Assembly: GCF_030867145.1 (NCBI RefSeq)
Contig: NC_134434.1
Coordinates: 4,402,001 to 4,466,000, forward strand
Length of the DNA: 64,000 bases
Reading direction: 5' to 3'
Source: Opisthocomus hoazin
Lineage: Eukaryota; Chordata; Aves; Opisthocomiformes; Opisthocomidae
Positions 39,800 through 63,262 of this stretch are shown here, in pieces (within the stretch, counting starts at the first letter, position 1; each line of letters opens with the position of its first letter). The position numbers were made by a program, and so were the translations under genes. The notes under the pieces are model-generated. The model made no database searches. It was not told the origin of the DNA and saw nothing but the letters and a program-made list of their open reading frames with translations.

Positions 39800-39868
39800 T
39801 CCTGGAGGGGGGTTGGACTAGATGACCCACAGAGACCCCTTCCAACCCGCAGCATTCTGTGATTCTGT
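39800..39868 (+). mobile_element. CR1 LINE, short 3' tail
   Basis: A second, separate CR1 3' tail about 60 bp after the previous copy. It has GGGGGTTGGACTAGATGACC followed by CCCCTTCCAACCCGCAGCAT and ATTCTGTGATTCTGTG. Only the last 70 bp are present. Confidence 0.9.
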
Positions 39869-40559
39869 GGACATTTGCTCCCACAGGGATCTGCTCCTGC
39901 AGCACAGAAGCCACGTGAGTGGGCAGGATGGAGCGAGGCAGCCTCAGAGTGGAGGAAGACCCACTGCTCCTCCTGGGGGGATCGGTCCCCCGGGGAAGGG
40001 AAGGAGGGATGCTTCCCATGGATGCTCCAATGCCCAATTTACCTGTTTGGGCATCGCCCATGTCAAGCACAAGCTTCAGGCCCTGTAGCGGGTCCTGGGA
40101 TGGGGGAGCTGGCAAAAACCCAGCCGTGCCTCCCTGGCTGTCCGAGCTGTGGCTGGAGCAGAGCCAACCCAGGGTGGAGGGTGGGAAGTGGAGCTGATCC
40201 TGGGTGTCACGTCACCCTTGGCCAGGCAGGGCCCATCTCCCAGACCTCTGGACTGCAGGATAAGAACTGCAATTGGAGGGAGCCTGTTTTGGGGAAGGGG
40301 ACAGGGCACCCCATGGGGCAGAGGTCCTGCCCGTGTGCCTGCTGGAGATGGCTCTGCTCCCTTGGGGGGCCTGGCCCGTCACGAGGGGTGCCTGGGGTGG
40401 CACCAAGGGCAGCAGCGGAGGAGAGGGAAGGTGACGGGGCAGCCAGAGGGTGACAGCATGGTGCTGCGGGGCTGGGATGGAGCCAGGGGGTCTCTGGCCA
40501 GGACTGAGCCTGTAGTGGCTGCGATCACTGGGCATGGCCGTGGGGCTGCCCGGGGGGAA
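39869..40559. other. Intergenic, nothing recognised
   Basis: GC-rich DNA between CR1 tails and a G-rich repeat. I see no gene or known element; open frames here are repeat- and composition-driven. Confidence 0.55.
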
Positions 40560-40745
40560 GCAAGAATGGGGCAGAATGGGGGGAGCATTAAGGAAGGGGG
40601 CAGCAAGGAGGGGGGCAGCAAGGGGGGGGGGAAGCAAGGGGGGGAGCAGCACGGGGAGGGCAGCAAGGAGGAGAGCGGGGCAGCACAGGGGGGGCAGCGG
40701 GGCAGGCTGGGGGGATCAGGGCAGCATGAGGGGCAGCTCAGGGGG
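40560..40745 (+). repeat. G-rich imperfect tandem repeat
   Basis: A strongly G-skewed block of imperfect GGGGCAGCAAGGAG-type units with about fifteen runs of three to ten G on the + strand. Many overlapping G-quadruplexes are possible. It leads directly into a CpG island. Confidence 0.85.
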
Positions 40746-41098
40746 GGGACAGAGCAGCACGAGGCGGGTGCGGGGCCGTGGCGGGGCTCGGGCGGCCGCG
40801 GGGACGCGCAGGGGCTGCCCTGTCCCCTCCCCGCCGGTCCCCCCCCCCCCTCCACCGGCAGCGGCGGTGGCCGCGGGAGCGCGGTGCCATCTAGGGCCGA
40901 GCCCGGGCTGCTGCAGGGCCCCGCACCGCCCCTCCGCACCCACCCGCTCCCTCCGGGCTGAAGGCGAGAGCCCGGCGAGGAGCGGGACCCCGGCGCTCCC
41001 CGGGGGCCAGCGGCCGGCCCGGCAGCCGAGGGGTCTCCCCGGGCGGGGGTCGTCTCCCCCGGGGCTGCGGGAGGTGACCTGGGCCAGAGCCGGGGGTG
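40745..41098. promoter_or_regulatory. Orphan CpG island
   Basis: About 350 bp of dense CpG with several CCGCGG/GGCCGG-type sites. It has no TATA box and no convincing first exon. A CTCF-like stretch, GCCATCTAGGGC (40886-40897), differs from a reverse CTCF core by two bases. The island ends where a CR1 copy begins. It could be the promoter of an untranslated transcript or a GC-biased conversion hotspot. No gene is assigned. Confidence 0.55.
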
Positions 41099-41101
41099 CA
41101 A

Positions 41102-41661
41102 TGCAATGGGAATCAAAGAGTGTGGGCAGCAGGACGAGGGAGGTTCTCCTTCCCCTCTACACTGCCCTGGTGAGGCCCCATCTGCAGTGCTGTGTCCAGT
41201 TCTGGGCTCCCCAGTTCAAGAAAGATGAAGAGCTACTGGAGAGAGTCCAGTCCCTCTCTACTGGAGGGAGCTGGGCTTGTTCAGCCTGGAGAAGAGAAGG
41301 CTGCGAGGGGACCTAATAAATGCTTATAAATATCTGCAGGGTGGGTGTCAGGAGGATGGGGCCAAGCTCTTTTCAGTGGTGCCCAGTGACAGGACAAGGG
41401 GCAATGGGCACAAACTGAGGCACAGGAAGTTCCGTCTAAACATGAGGAAGAACTTCTTCCCTCTGAGGGTGACGGAGCCCTGGCCCAGGCTGCCCAGGGA
41501 GGTTGTGGAGTCTCCTTCTCTGGAGATATTCCAGCCCCGCCTGGACAAGGTCCTGTGCAGCCTGCTGTAAGGTGACCCTGCTTCAGCAGGAGGGTTGGAC
41601 TAGATGACCCACAGAGGTCCCTTCCAACCCCTACTATTCTGTGATTCTGTGATTCTGTGAC
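41102..41661 (+). mobile_element. CR1 LINE, 3' region (about 560 bp)
   Basis: The longest young CR1 copy in the window. It covers the C-terminal part of ORF2 (the phrases LVRPHLQCCVQFWAPQFKKD and [20 protein letters not shown] are readable in two frames, showing a frameshift near 41275) and the 3' end with CTGGACAAGGTCCTGTGCAG, GGGTTGGACTAGATGACCC and three ATTCTGTG octamers. The frameshift and 5' truncation make it non-functional. Confidence 0.98.
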
Positions 41662-41862
41662 CCGTAGAATCATTAAGGTTGGGAGAGACCTCTAGGATGA
41701 AGTCCAACCGTCACCCCATCACCGCCACGCCTGCTAAACCATGTCCCCAAGTGCCACATGCACACGTTTTCTGAGCCCCTCCCGGGATGGAGGTGGGTTT
41801 TGAACACCTCCACCGCGTCCCTGCGCAGCCTGTTCCAACGCCCGACCACTTTCAGCCAAGAA
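41662..41862 (-). mobile_element. CR1 LINE fragment, antisense
   Basis: A minus-strand CR1 3' end starting immediately after the octamer tail of the sense copy. It has GTAGAATCATTAAGGTTGGG, GACCTCTAGGATGAAGTCCA, CTAAACCATGTCCCCAAGTG and GAACACCTCCACCGCGTCCC. It resembles the antisense copy at 32.7 kb. The two copies here are joined tail to tail. Confidence 0.93.
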
Positions 41863-44800
41863 ACCGCAGTCGGGTGGAGCAGAGGTGGGGTGCCGGGGAC
41901 CCTCTCGGGCAGGGTGCCTGCGGGCAGCCGGTGGGTCCAGCAGTGCAGATCTGTTTCCTGGCCGTTGCAACCCACACTACGCCTGGGCAGCCGCCTGCAC
42001 GCCGAGACAGTCTGGCAGCCCCCTGCTCTGCGTCCCCACCGCAGCGCTGGTGGCTCCGGGCTGCTCCTTGTCCATCTCGCCAAGCCGTGTGCGGCCAAGG
42101 AATGGAGGGAAAGCTGGGCTGGGGGTATGGTCTGTAGGAGGAGGTGGGGGCCAACTCCTCGCAGTGCATCCAGGCAGGGCAAGGCCTCGGTGGGTGATGG
42201 GGCAAGGAGGTGGCTCTCAGAGGTGAAGAGGTCCCAGCGCTCTGAGCTTGTCCTGGCCCTTGCAGGCAGCAGGGTCTGGATCTTGCAGAAAGCTCTGGGA
42301 GCACAGCTGGGGCTTTTTTGACTCTTGGCATTTAGGCTGAGGGCACATGTGTCAAGTCTTAAATTAGTCTCCCAAAACTGCATGTAGCCTGCTTCCCAGA
42401 AGCACGCTGGTGACAGTGACAGTGCTGTGCCTGGACATCAGTCTGGTCTTCAAGAGAGACCTCGCTGCACAGTGAAGCTTTCTGCCTGTCCTTGGGCAGA
42501 TCAGGCAGTCTCCCTGCCCATGAGGGTGGGAGGTTTCTCCACAGTGCCTCTAGCTCTCCTTTGGTCTCAGAAGCACACCGAGCCTTACCCACTGTTTGAA
42601 ACCTGGCCCTGAAGTGCCCCTCAGATTGGCTTCAGTTTGGTGAGGCTTGGTCATGGTCTGGAAGCTAGTTACATAGGTACAGTGCTGGCTCCACACAGTG
42701 AGATCAGACCAAGATCACTTCTCTGGAGGAGATACCAACCTCCTGGTCATGCAGTAAGAAGTACAAACACATCTTGAGAAGAGAAAAGCAGCATGCGGCA
42801 ATAAATCCTCCTAAATCGGATGCACAGGATGTCCTCTGTGTGCTTGCAATTTGCCACCTCCTGCAGCTGTCAAGGGAAAAGATGACGACGGAAAGGCTGG
42901 ACCCAGGCACATGGAGCCCACGGGCAGCCCAAGAGTGATGGACAGGACAGCAAGGGGCTCTGGGGCTGCCAAGGCTTGTACAAATCAGGCCCAAAGTCTG
43001 CAAGGAACATGGAGGAGAGAGGAGGAGGATGGTCCAGTGAGGCTGAAGCTGGGGCTGCTTGCATGTGCTGCTTATCTGTTCTGGTATTTCCAGGTGTTTG
43101 GATTTCCTTAGCATTGATTCTAGAGCAAATTTCCTGATCTCAGTCCGATTTCTGTTACTTGCCTCTCTGAAGGCTTTTGCTCTACGCTGCAGTCTACGGT
43201 GTTCACTTCGGTCCCAGTTTAACGAAGTTTTGTCCTGGAAAATCAGAGAGAGCAGCGCATTTCCCAGCGCACACGCTTGGGTTAACGGACGTGACTGTGA
43301 CACGCAGCTTGGCTTGACAGAGTGGTTTCTTCAGCGCTGCATGCTGTCCCCCTCTGTGTGGTCTAAGCCATGAGGCTTGAAGTTCATTGCAGGTGGGAAA
43401 AGCCTCAATTTATACATTTCAGCTGCCCCATCTCCTGTAGAAGAAGCAGCTCTTTGTTTTCCTGCTCACTTAGCTCAAAACCAATGACAAATTCAGCCCT
43501 ATGATGCTGGCTGGGTTTTTGTGTGCCGTGGACAGAGGACAAAGAGAAAATTACAGAGAGAAGGACCCTGTTAGTTCTCAAAACAACAGGAATTGATTTA
43601 CTTCATACTTTGACAACCAGAATTGATAATAATCAAGGGCCCCTGCAGCTGAGCGCGGAGTATTTGCCTTCCTTTTATTGAAAGAGCAGCAAGTAATATC
43701 CCCCCAACTGGGGTGACTGGGAGAGAGAGATTTGCCTCTGCAGGGGGTCAGACATATCCATACATCTGCTCTTCTGGCAGAAACAGGACCGGGGGCTCTG
43801 GGTGAGATTACAGATAAGAAATGTGAACTCTTTTTTAATGAAGCTCCCTGGGTCACACCTTGCTGTTGTCTCCCTAGTTCATTCTAAATTCAAGTATTTC
43901 TGTGGCCCAAGGAATTTTTTTCTCTTTCCCCATTAGTTTTCTCTACTTTTGCCTATTTGTTTTCTGTCTTTTTGAAGGTTTTACCAGCTAAGGCAGTCCC
44001 TGTGATGTCCTGTGCCGCTTTGTGAGAATTTCCCCACTCCCCTGTCAAGTACTGTCATTATTTGTTGGTGAGAAACGAGGCTTTTTCAGCAAAATGCCGC
44101 TCATGTGAGGGATAAATCACCTGAAAGTTCATCTCCTGGGGTAATCCTATCAATCTCCTGCATTCATATGCCATAGTTATGGCAAAATCAGCGTTGCCAT
44201 ACTGATTTCTCCTCCTGATTCCTTGGATGTCTGTTCTTCATTTACTTGATGTCCTTGATAACTGTGGTTACCGTATCACTCAGAAACAACAGGTTTGCCG
44301 GTAAAATCCAGCACCTTGTTTCTGCAGAGCCAAACTCAGCTTCCCTCACCGAGTGAGTCTTCTGCTGCTCATCTGAACCTGGCTCCACAGAGAAAGAATG
44401 AAATGTTTCCTTGCAATCCATTGCCGAGGAACACCAGCCCCTCCCCAGCTCTTTGTTAACTTCACTCCGACACCCAGTGCAGAAGAAACGTGAGGTTCAG
44501 AGCAGACTCCCTGCTTTGTCCACAGCCATCCTGGGAGTGTCAGACTCACTCCAGCTTCTTCACTGACCATGGCAGAAAGCACACAGGCTACATGCACTGG
44601 AGCATCACTACCAAAAAAGCCTCCATCTGCAACCCAGAAGGGCCTCAGCTCTCTACTCTGACCCTGCGTCCTGCCAAGGAGACTCTACCCCGTCTATACC
44701 AGCACTTCGCAGTGTCAGACCCCCCTCAGCTGTGGAGCAGATCACCTCTGCCACGCTTTCAGCTTGGGTGGGATGATTCAGACACTAGTCCGTTTGGGAT

Positions 44801-47800
44801 TCAGTTTTGTGCAGTTTACGTGAGCTGGACTTGCCTCTGAGGTGCTGACGGGGCAGGCAGCAGTGTGGCTGCGCCTAATGGCAGTGGGAAAGGAGGTGTG
44901 GGACAGCCTGGTCCTGGAGGATCGATGCCCAGGGTGATGCTGTGCCCTGCAGCAAAGCCCATCAGGCTGCCAACATGATGCTCCTGACCATGGTCGTCAG
45001 TCCTGAGCTACAAAGAGTCCTCCCCTGTGCTGGGCCAGGCCTGGAAGCACCTTAAGGGCAAAGGCTGGGACCAGCACATGCTCTGCAGTGCTGCACCAGT
45101 TCAGTACAGGGGACACCTGCACCGAGCCCCAGATACAAACTCCTCCATCTGCACGCCCAACGGCACCCCGCCTCTCCCAGAGCCTCCCGTCACAGGGTGA
45201 CATCTCTGTCTCTGGGCAGCCATGAGCACCCTTGCAGTGACAGAGCTTCACGAGGCAGGACAGACCTGTCCCTCAGCATGCTCCCTCCTGCTCTGGGAGG
45301 AGAACCCTCTTGCCTGAGACCAGTACATTGTGGTTATTGCTTTGCCCTCAAGGTCTTCTATTTTCCACTAATTTTGCTTCTTATCTCGGCCAGACTGGTT
45401 ATCTTTACGAGGAACAAATTTCACAAGAAGCCTGAGTGGGCCACTGCCCCACCCAAACTCTTGTTCTTGTCCTGTGCCGTCTTTAATCCACATGTAAACC
45501 TGCTCTTCTAATAAAACTCTAGACTATAGGGGATAATGGATAATCAGTATAATCTACAGCCTCTGGGTGAGCAAACAAATTGAAGCATCAGTATCATCTT
45601 GGGAGTCTCAGATATGAGCATCCTCCCTTGTCTGTTCACGGTATCCGTCGGGATATTGCTTTTAAATCTCCCTTGTGGCATGGCTGATGTTATCACTTCG
45701 GCTGAATTAGTTAACCAAACTCTGCATTATTGTGTCTTATTTAAGTATTAATAGGCCAGGTGGGGTGCATTTCCTTGCAGCCCAGAGGCAGCGCTGATTT
45801 TATAACGACTCTCCAAGCTGGGGCTGATTACTGCACGTGATCTTCAGAAGCGGGAAAGACGAGGCATTCAGGGGAAATTAGACTGTAATTTGGCATTATT
45901 ATCAAAGGGGCAGGAGATCTGTTCCAGGAGACCCACGTGCTCCCGCAGCAGTTCTCTGCTTGGCCTGGCAGGAGTTCGACTGACCACCGCTTCCCAGATC
46001 AGCGATGGTCGCTGGCAGGCGGTTGTACCAGCACCGGCACCGCACGCAGCAGGAGGGAGCTCGGGACGACGCTGGGACAGGCCACCTGCCCCACACAGGG
46101 CACACGGGCACGAGGAGCGCCGAAAGAACACGCGGACAGGAGGCTGCAGACCAGCTTGGGCTTTCCCTGTGCAGGAGACTGGTTTTGGTCTCTGTAGCCT
46201 CAGTTAGAGCGGAGACGGAGCCCTTGGCCCCTCATCTGGCCCCTCTGACGGACGCTGCTCGTTGCTCCGGCGGGGTCAAACAGCGGCGTGCTGCCGGTGT
46301 GCTCCTGCCGGCCCCCGCAGCCACCGCACACGGGCACTGCCAGACGCCGGTCCTGCACGGACCCCAGCCCCGCTTCGGAACGGGACCTCCTGCACGCAAA
46401 GGCCGCGAGCCATTTTCGGGCGGCCCCTGTAGCGCTACGTAAGGGATTTTGAGAAACACAGAGATGTTGTCTGCAGCGTTAATGTCTCTGGGTGATTCCT
46501 GGTCCTCATCACAACCCGGGCAAAGCTGACTGCGCACCCAAAACGTGCACCAATAGCCCACAACTGTTACTCCAGGTGACTTGAGAAGCAAAGGATGGCT
46601 TTAACATCCAGAATTTCTGAGAGAGAGAACTATTCCAAACTCTACAAGGTCATGCTGAAAGTTTGAAACCAAGATCGTTCCCAGCTTAATCAAGGACTCT
46701 ATCAGGCAAAATATAGTTTTCCAAAGAAATCTGAATCACGGCAATAATTAAATGCGTGAGTCATGCACTTTATAAGTATTATAGGAACTAAACTCTGGGA
46801 TGTCCCTACTTCTCTGCCAACAAATCTGTTAGGCTAGGACCACTCTAACCCTCAGCAAGGATTGAAACTAAAATTCAAGATATTTCCTCCTGAACTATGA
46901 ACCAGTCTGTGAAATTCCTCCCCAGTGTGTGAGCTGCCTAGACAACACTGCAGCTGACACGGCAAAGGACAGCCATGTGCTTTCATTAGAACAAACCTCA
47001 GATCAGAGTCAGAGTTTTTTATTTACTTCCTGTGAAATCTTCGTAAGACTGTCCAGATATTCCAGGCAGTTCTGCCACGTTACAGAATTTTAGTGAGGTC
47101 ACAGCTTTAAATACTGGCCTGTGCACACAAACCCAAGCCAGCAAGATTGGATAAAATTGCCAGGATTCTTGTGATGAAAAATACCACACACCTTCTTAGT
47201 TATTTCATCAACTAAAGCCACATTGAGTGGAAATCCCATGCCAGCTGGTCAGAGCCCTGAAAAAGCTTTTGTGCTCCCAAAAGGTGTAAGAAAAATGCAT
47301 TAAGCACAAAAAAAGGTATTTTCATACTTCCTAATTATTCACCTGAGCAGAAAATCATTGACACAGGGAGGAAACGATGCAGCAGTGCGTCAGGAATGCA
47401 CAGATGAAGCACTCACCTTTAGGAAACATCAACTTTTATCCGGAAGCAATTTAAGATCTAAACTGACATTTCCTATGTCGCTACAGGGAGCAGAGCCAAG
47501 AGCTGTGAGTGAGCTTTAGGCTGCAGGACGCATAAAACATGCATAAAGAGTTTGCCATTCAAAGGAACAAACCTTTTATTTCATCCAGAAGTGGGGAAAA
47601 CCAGGAAAAAAGACCATGCTAATTTGAGCTATTGTGTGAAGAGATGCGAGTCAGAAGGAGAAATGGTTAAGTGAATTATAGATTTGAAGAAAGACTGACA
47701 GAACAGATGTAAACAGCCATGGCAAGATCTTGAGGTTTGGACAGGTCCCCCCTCAAAGCACTTGCTTGGATCACTAGAATAGAAAGGGAAGAGCATTGGC

Positions 47801-48129
47801 AGGAGGAATAAAGGGAGACTGTGTTTGGAAAGCAAAGCACTGAGACAGATAAGGTTTGCCTTTGGAAGTAAGGAATAAAAGGGATATTGATGATTAGGAT
47901 TGTTTATGTTGGGGAACTCTGGTTACAGTAAAATTTAGTGATTCTTTTTGAAGCAAACAGAAAGCCCGAGAACTCAGAGTGGGTTTAAAGAGCTCAAAAA
48001 TAAACAGAGCTGTGGCCTGAATCGTCTAGTATTTGTAAACATGCCCCGAACAAGGCTCATATGGAAGAGGAGCTTGTGAGCAATGGGGAAATGCTGAAGA
48101 GGAGACTGGAGAACCACAGGGTAGCTTGG
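41863..48129. other. Intergenic, no gene recognised
   Basis: About 6.3 kb with no recognisable gene. Three items are reported separately: an exon-like segment on the minus strand (43163-43234), a motif-rich AT block (45520-45910), and an AT-rich stretch at 46600-48060 in which I see no known repeat and no open frame longer than 70 codons. Confidence 0.5.
45520..45910. promoter_or_regulatory. Candidate regulatory block
   Basis: Motif-rich non-coding DNA containing GGATAATGGATAATCAG, which has two GATAA-type cores, GTTATCAC (a GATA site on the reverse strand), TTAGTTAACC (an HNF1-like half site) and TATCAAAGG (a TCF/LEF site). It is not repetitive and not coding. Regulatory function is inferred only from motif density. 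Confidence 0.25.
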
Positions 48130-48262
48130 GTCTGGAGAAACCTCGGGAGGTCCAACCTCCTGCTCCGAGCTGGGTCAGCTCCTAGGTCACACCAGGGTCC
48201 TCAGGGCTCCATCCAGCCTGGTCCTGACAACCTCCAGGGAGAGGCACTGCGCAGCGCTGCCA
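48130..48262 (-). mobile_element. CR1 LINE fragment, antisense
   Basis: A short, decayed CR1 3' segment on the minus strand. On the + strand it shows GGAGAAACCTCGGGAGGTCC, then GCTCCATCCAGCCTGGTCCT and GACAACCTCCAGGGAGAGGC, the typical order of antisense CR1. It lies about 700 bp upstream of the ELAC2 start codon, next to a minisatellite. Confidence 0.7.
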
Positions 48263-48420
48263 GGTCCCTGACCCGGCGCCTCACCGCCCACCCGGGAAGG
48301 GGCTTTCGGTCCGCCCGGCTGCCACCGCCTGCGTTTTTGCTTGCTGCCTCTCCTCCTCCTGACACGCTGTGACAAGCCTGGCTCCGGCTCCTCGATGGCC
48401 TCCTCCTCGTGGGTGCTGCG

Positions 48421-48510
48421 AAGCCACCAGGCCTCACCAGGCCTCACCAGGATCCACCAGGCCCCACCAGGCCTCACCAGGCCCCACCAGGACCCACCAG
48501 GCCTCACCAG
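48421..48510 (+). repeat. 10-bp minisatellite, 9 copies
   Basis: Nine decamers in perfect register, all ending in CACCAG, with the forms GCCTCACCAG, GCCCCACCAG, GATCCACCAG and GACCCACCAG. The array ends just where the ELAC2 CpG island begins, about 460 bp upstream of the start codon. Confidence 0.97.
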
Positions 48511-48708
48511 GCCCCTCGCCCACGGTCCGCCCGCCTGGCCCGGCCTCGCAGGCCCCAGCTGTGCACCGGTAGGGCCTGGCAGGCCCCGGAGCGGCCGCCC
48601 GCCGCGGCGGGAGCTACACCGTGTTCAGGCCGGGCCTTGGGGCAGCAGCGGCACCGCGGGAGGGCCCGGGCGAGGCCGGTGGAGGGGCGGAGATTGCTAG
48701 GGGCGGGG

Positions 48709-48722
48709 GTTGCTAGGTAACC
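48709..48722 (+). promoter_or_regulatory. RFX-type X-box
   Basis: GTTGCTAGGTAACC is an imperfect palindrome close to the X-box consensus GTNRCC-N-RGYAAC bound by RFX factors; only one position of the first half site deviates. A second GATTGCTAGG half lies 17 bp upstream. It stands about 250 bp before the ELAC2 start codon. Confidence 0.5.
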
Positions 48723-48791
48723 GTGAGGCGCCGCGAAGCACCGCCCCTTAGCGTGAGGGCAGGGAAAGGAGTTCCGATTGGGTAAATCAAG

Positions 48792-48799
48792 TCACGTGA
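48792..48799. promoter_or_regulatory. E-box TCACGTGA
   Basis: A perfectly palindromic TCACGTGA within AAGTCACGTGAAAG, of the kind bound by USF, TFEB/TFE3/MITF or CLOCK-type bHLH factors. It is 16 bp after a reversed CCAAT box. Confidence 0.6.
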
Positions 48800-48888
48800 A
48801 AGCGGACGGTGGCCGGGCCGGGCCCGAGAGCGTCGCCTTAGGGGCGGGTCGACTGGTGCGGCTTCTCACTTGTCATTGGCTGGCCTGC

Positions 48889-48898
48889 GTCACGTGGT
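48889..48898. promoter_or_regulatory. E-box GTCACGTGGT
   Basis: A second CACGTG E-box with GT before and GT after, 98 bp downstream of the first, and 10 bp after a reversed CCAAT box (48875-48879). The E-box/CCAAT pairing is therefore repeated in the promoter. Confidence 0.6.
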
Positions 48899-48973
48899 GA
48901 GGGGCGCTACTGAAGCCGCTGCGCGCCTATTGGCGGCCGGCTGCGCGCGGCGGGGGCGGGGGGACGCGTGCGG

Positions 48974-62634
<13,661 letters not shown>

Positions 62635-63262
62635 AAGATACAAGGTTGAGAACGCTCTGCTCTGTGGGACGTGCTTTGCTCTCCGCAGGCCTCAGGAGCG
62701 TGCAGTGCCGTGGGGCAGCATGGAAAAACGGGTTGGCCTCAGCGTCTGGGTTTGCTTGGTCATCAGTGGAGCTCCGTGGGTTGAAGCTACCAAGCATGCT
62801 CATAGCAGCGTGAGTGCTTGTGGTGACGGTATCTGCCCATACAGTTCCTGTTCCAGGTCTCGCCAGTCCATCTGTCGTTTTTCTTTTAGCCAAAAGTTCT
62901 TCTCTCTGAACTGTTTTAGTTTTTGCTTTTATGATAGAAGCTACTGATAATGTACCAGCAGGAGCTGTGACCATGGCAAGGACCTTCTCAAATCTGAGAA
63001 GCCCATGAGGGGCCATGGATTTCCCAGACTAAGGCAGGCAGGTCTCTGCGTTATGAGGAATGTAACTAGGTATCAGAACCCAGCTCATAGGAGGAAATTT
63101 CACAATAAAATGGGACCCAATTGATTTTTAGGTTAATTTAGGGATGTGAGTGCTGCTGTGTTCCCATTTTATTTTGTTTTTTTCCGTTGATTGTTTTTTT
63201 CATAAGATAAGTTTTCCAAAATCTTTATTTAGAATCTGAATAAACCACTCAGCACTGTACAG
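62635..63262 (+). other. ELAC2: ELAC2 3' UTR
   Basis: About 630 bp from the stop codon to the inferred cleavage site. Two canonical AATAAA signals occur at 63104-63109 and 63239-63244. The second is followed after about 20 bp by a GU-rich GGGTTTTGTCTG, a good downstream element, so it is probably the main site. The end coordinate is inferred. Confidence 0.8.
63239..63244 (+). terminator. ELAC2: Poly(A) signal AATAAA, ELAC2
   Basis: Canonical hexamer with a GU-rich downstream stretch at about 63260-63272. An earlier AATAAA at 63104-63109 could give a shorter 3' UTR. On the opposite strand AATAAA also occurs at 63224-63229 and 63168-63173. Confidence 0.75.

Noticed and set aside
39352..39825. 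157-codon + strand frame resembling a small protein
   Set aside because: It is the C-terminal ORF2 remnant and 3' region of a CR1 copy, not a host gene.
40149..41316. 270- and 260-codon + strand frames
   Set aside because: They translate the G-rich tandem repeat, the CpG island and part of a CR1 copy; the Gly/Ser/Gln repeats are products of the DNA repeat.
48187..48720. Pro/His-rich frames across the decamer array upstream of ELAC2
   Set aside because: They arise from the 10-bp repeat, which is open in several frames; no conserved protein or start context supports them.
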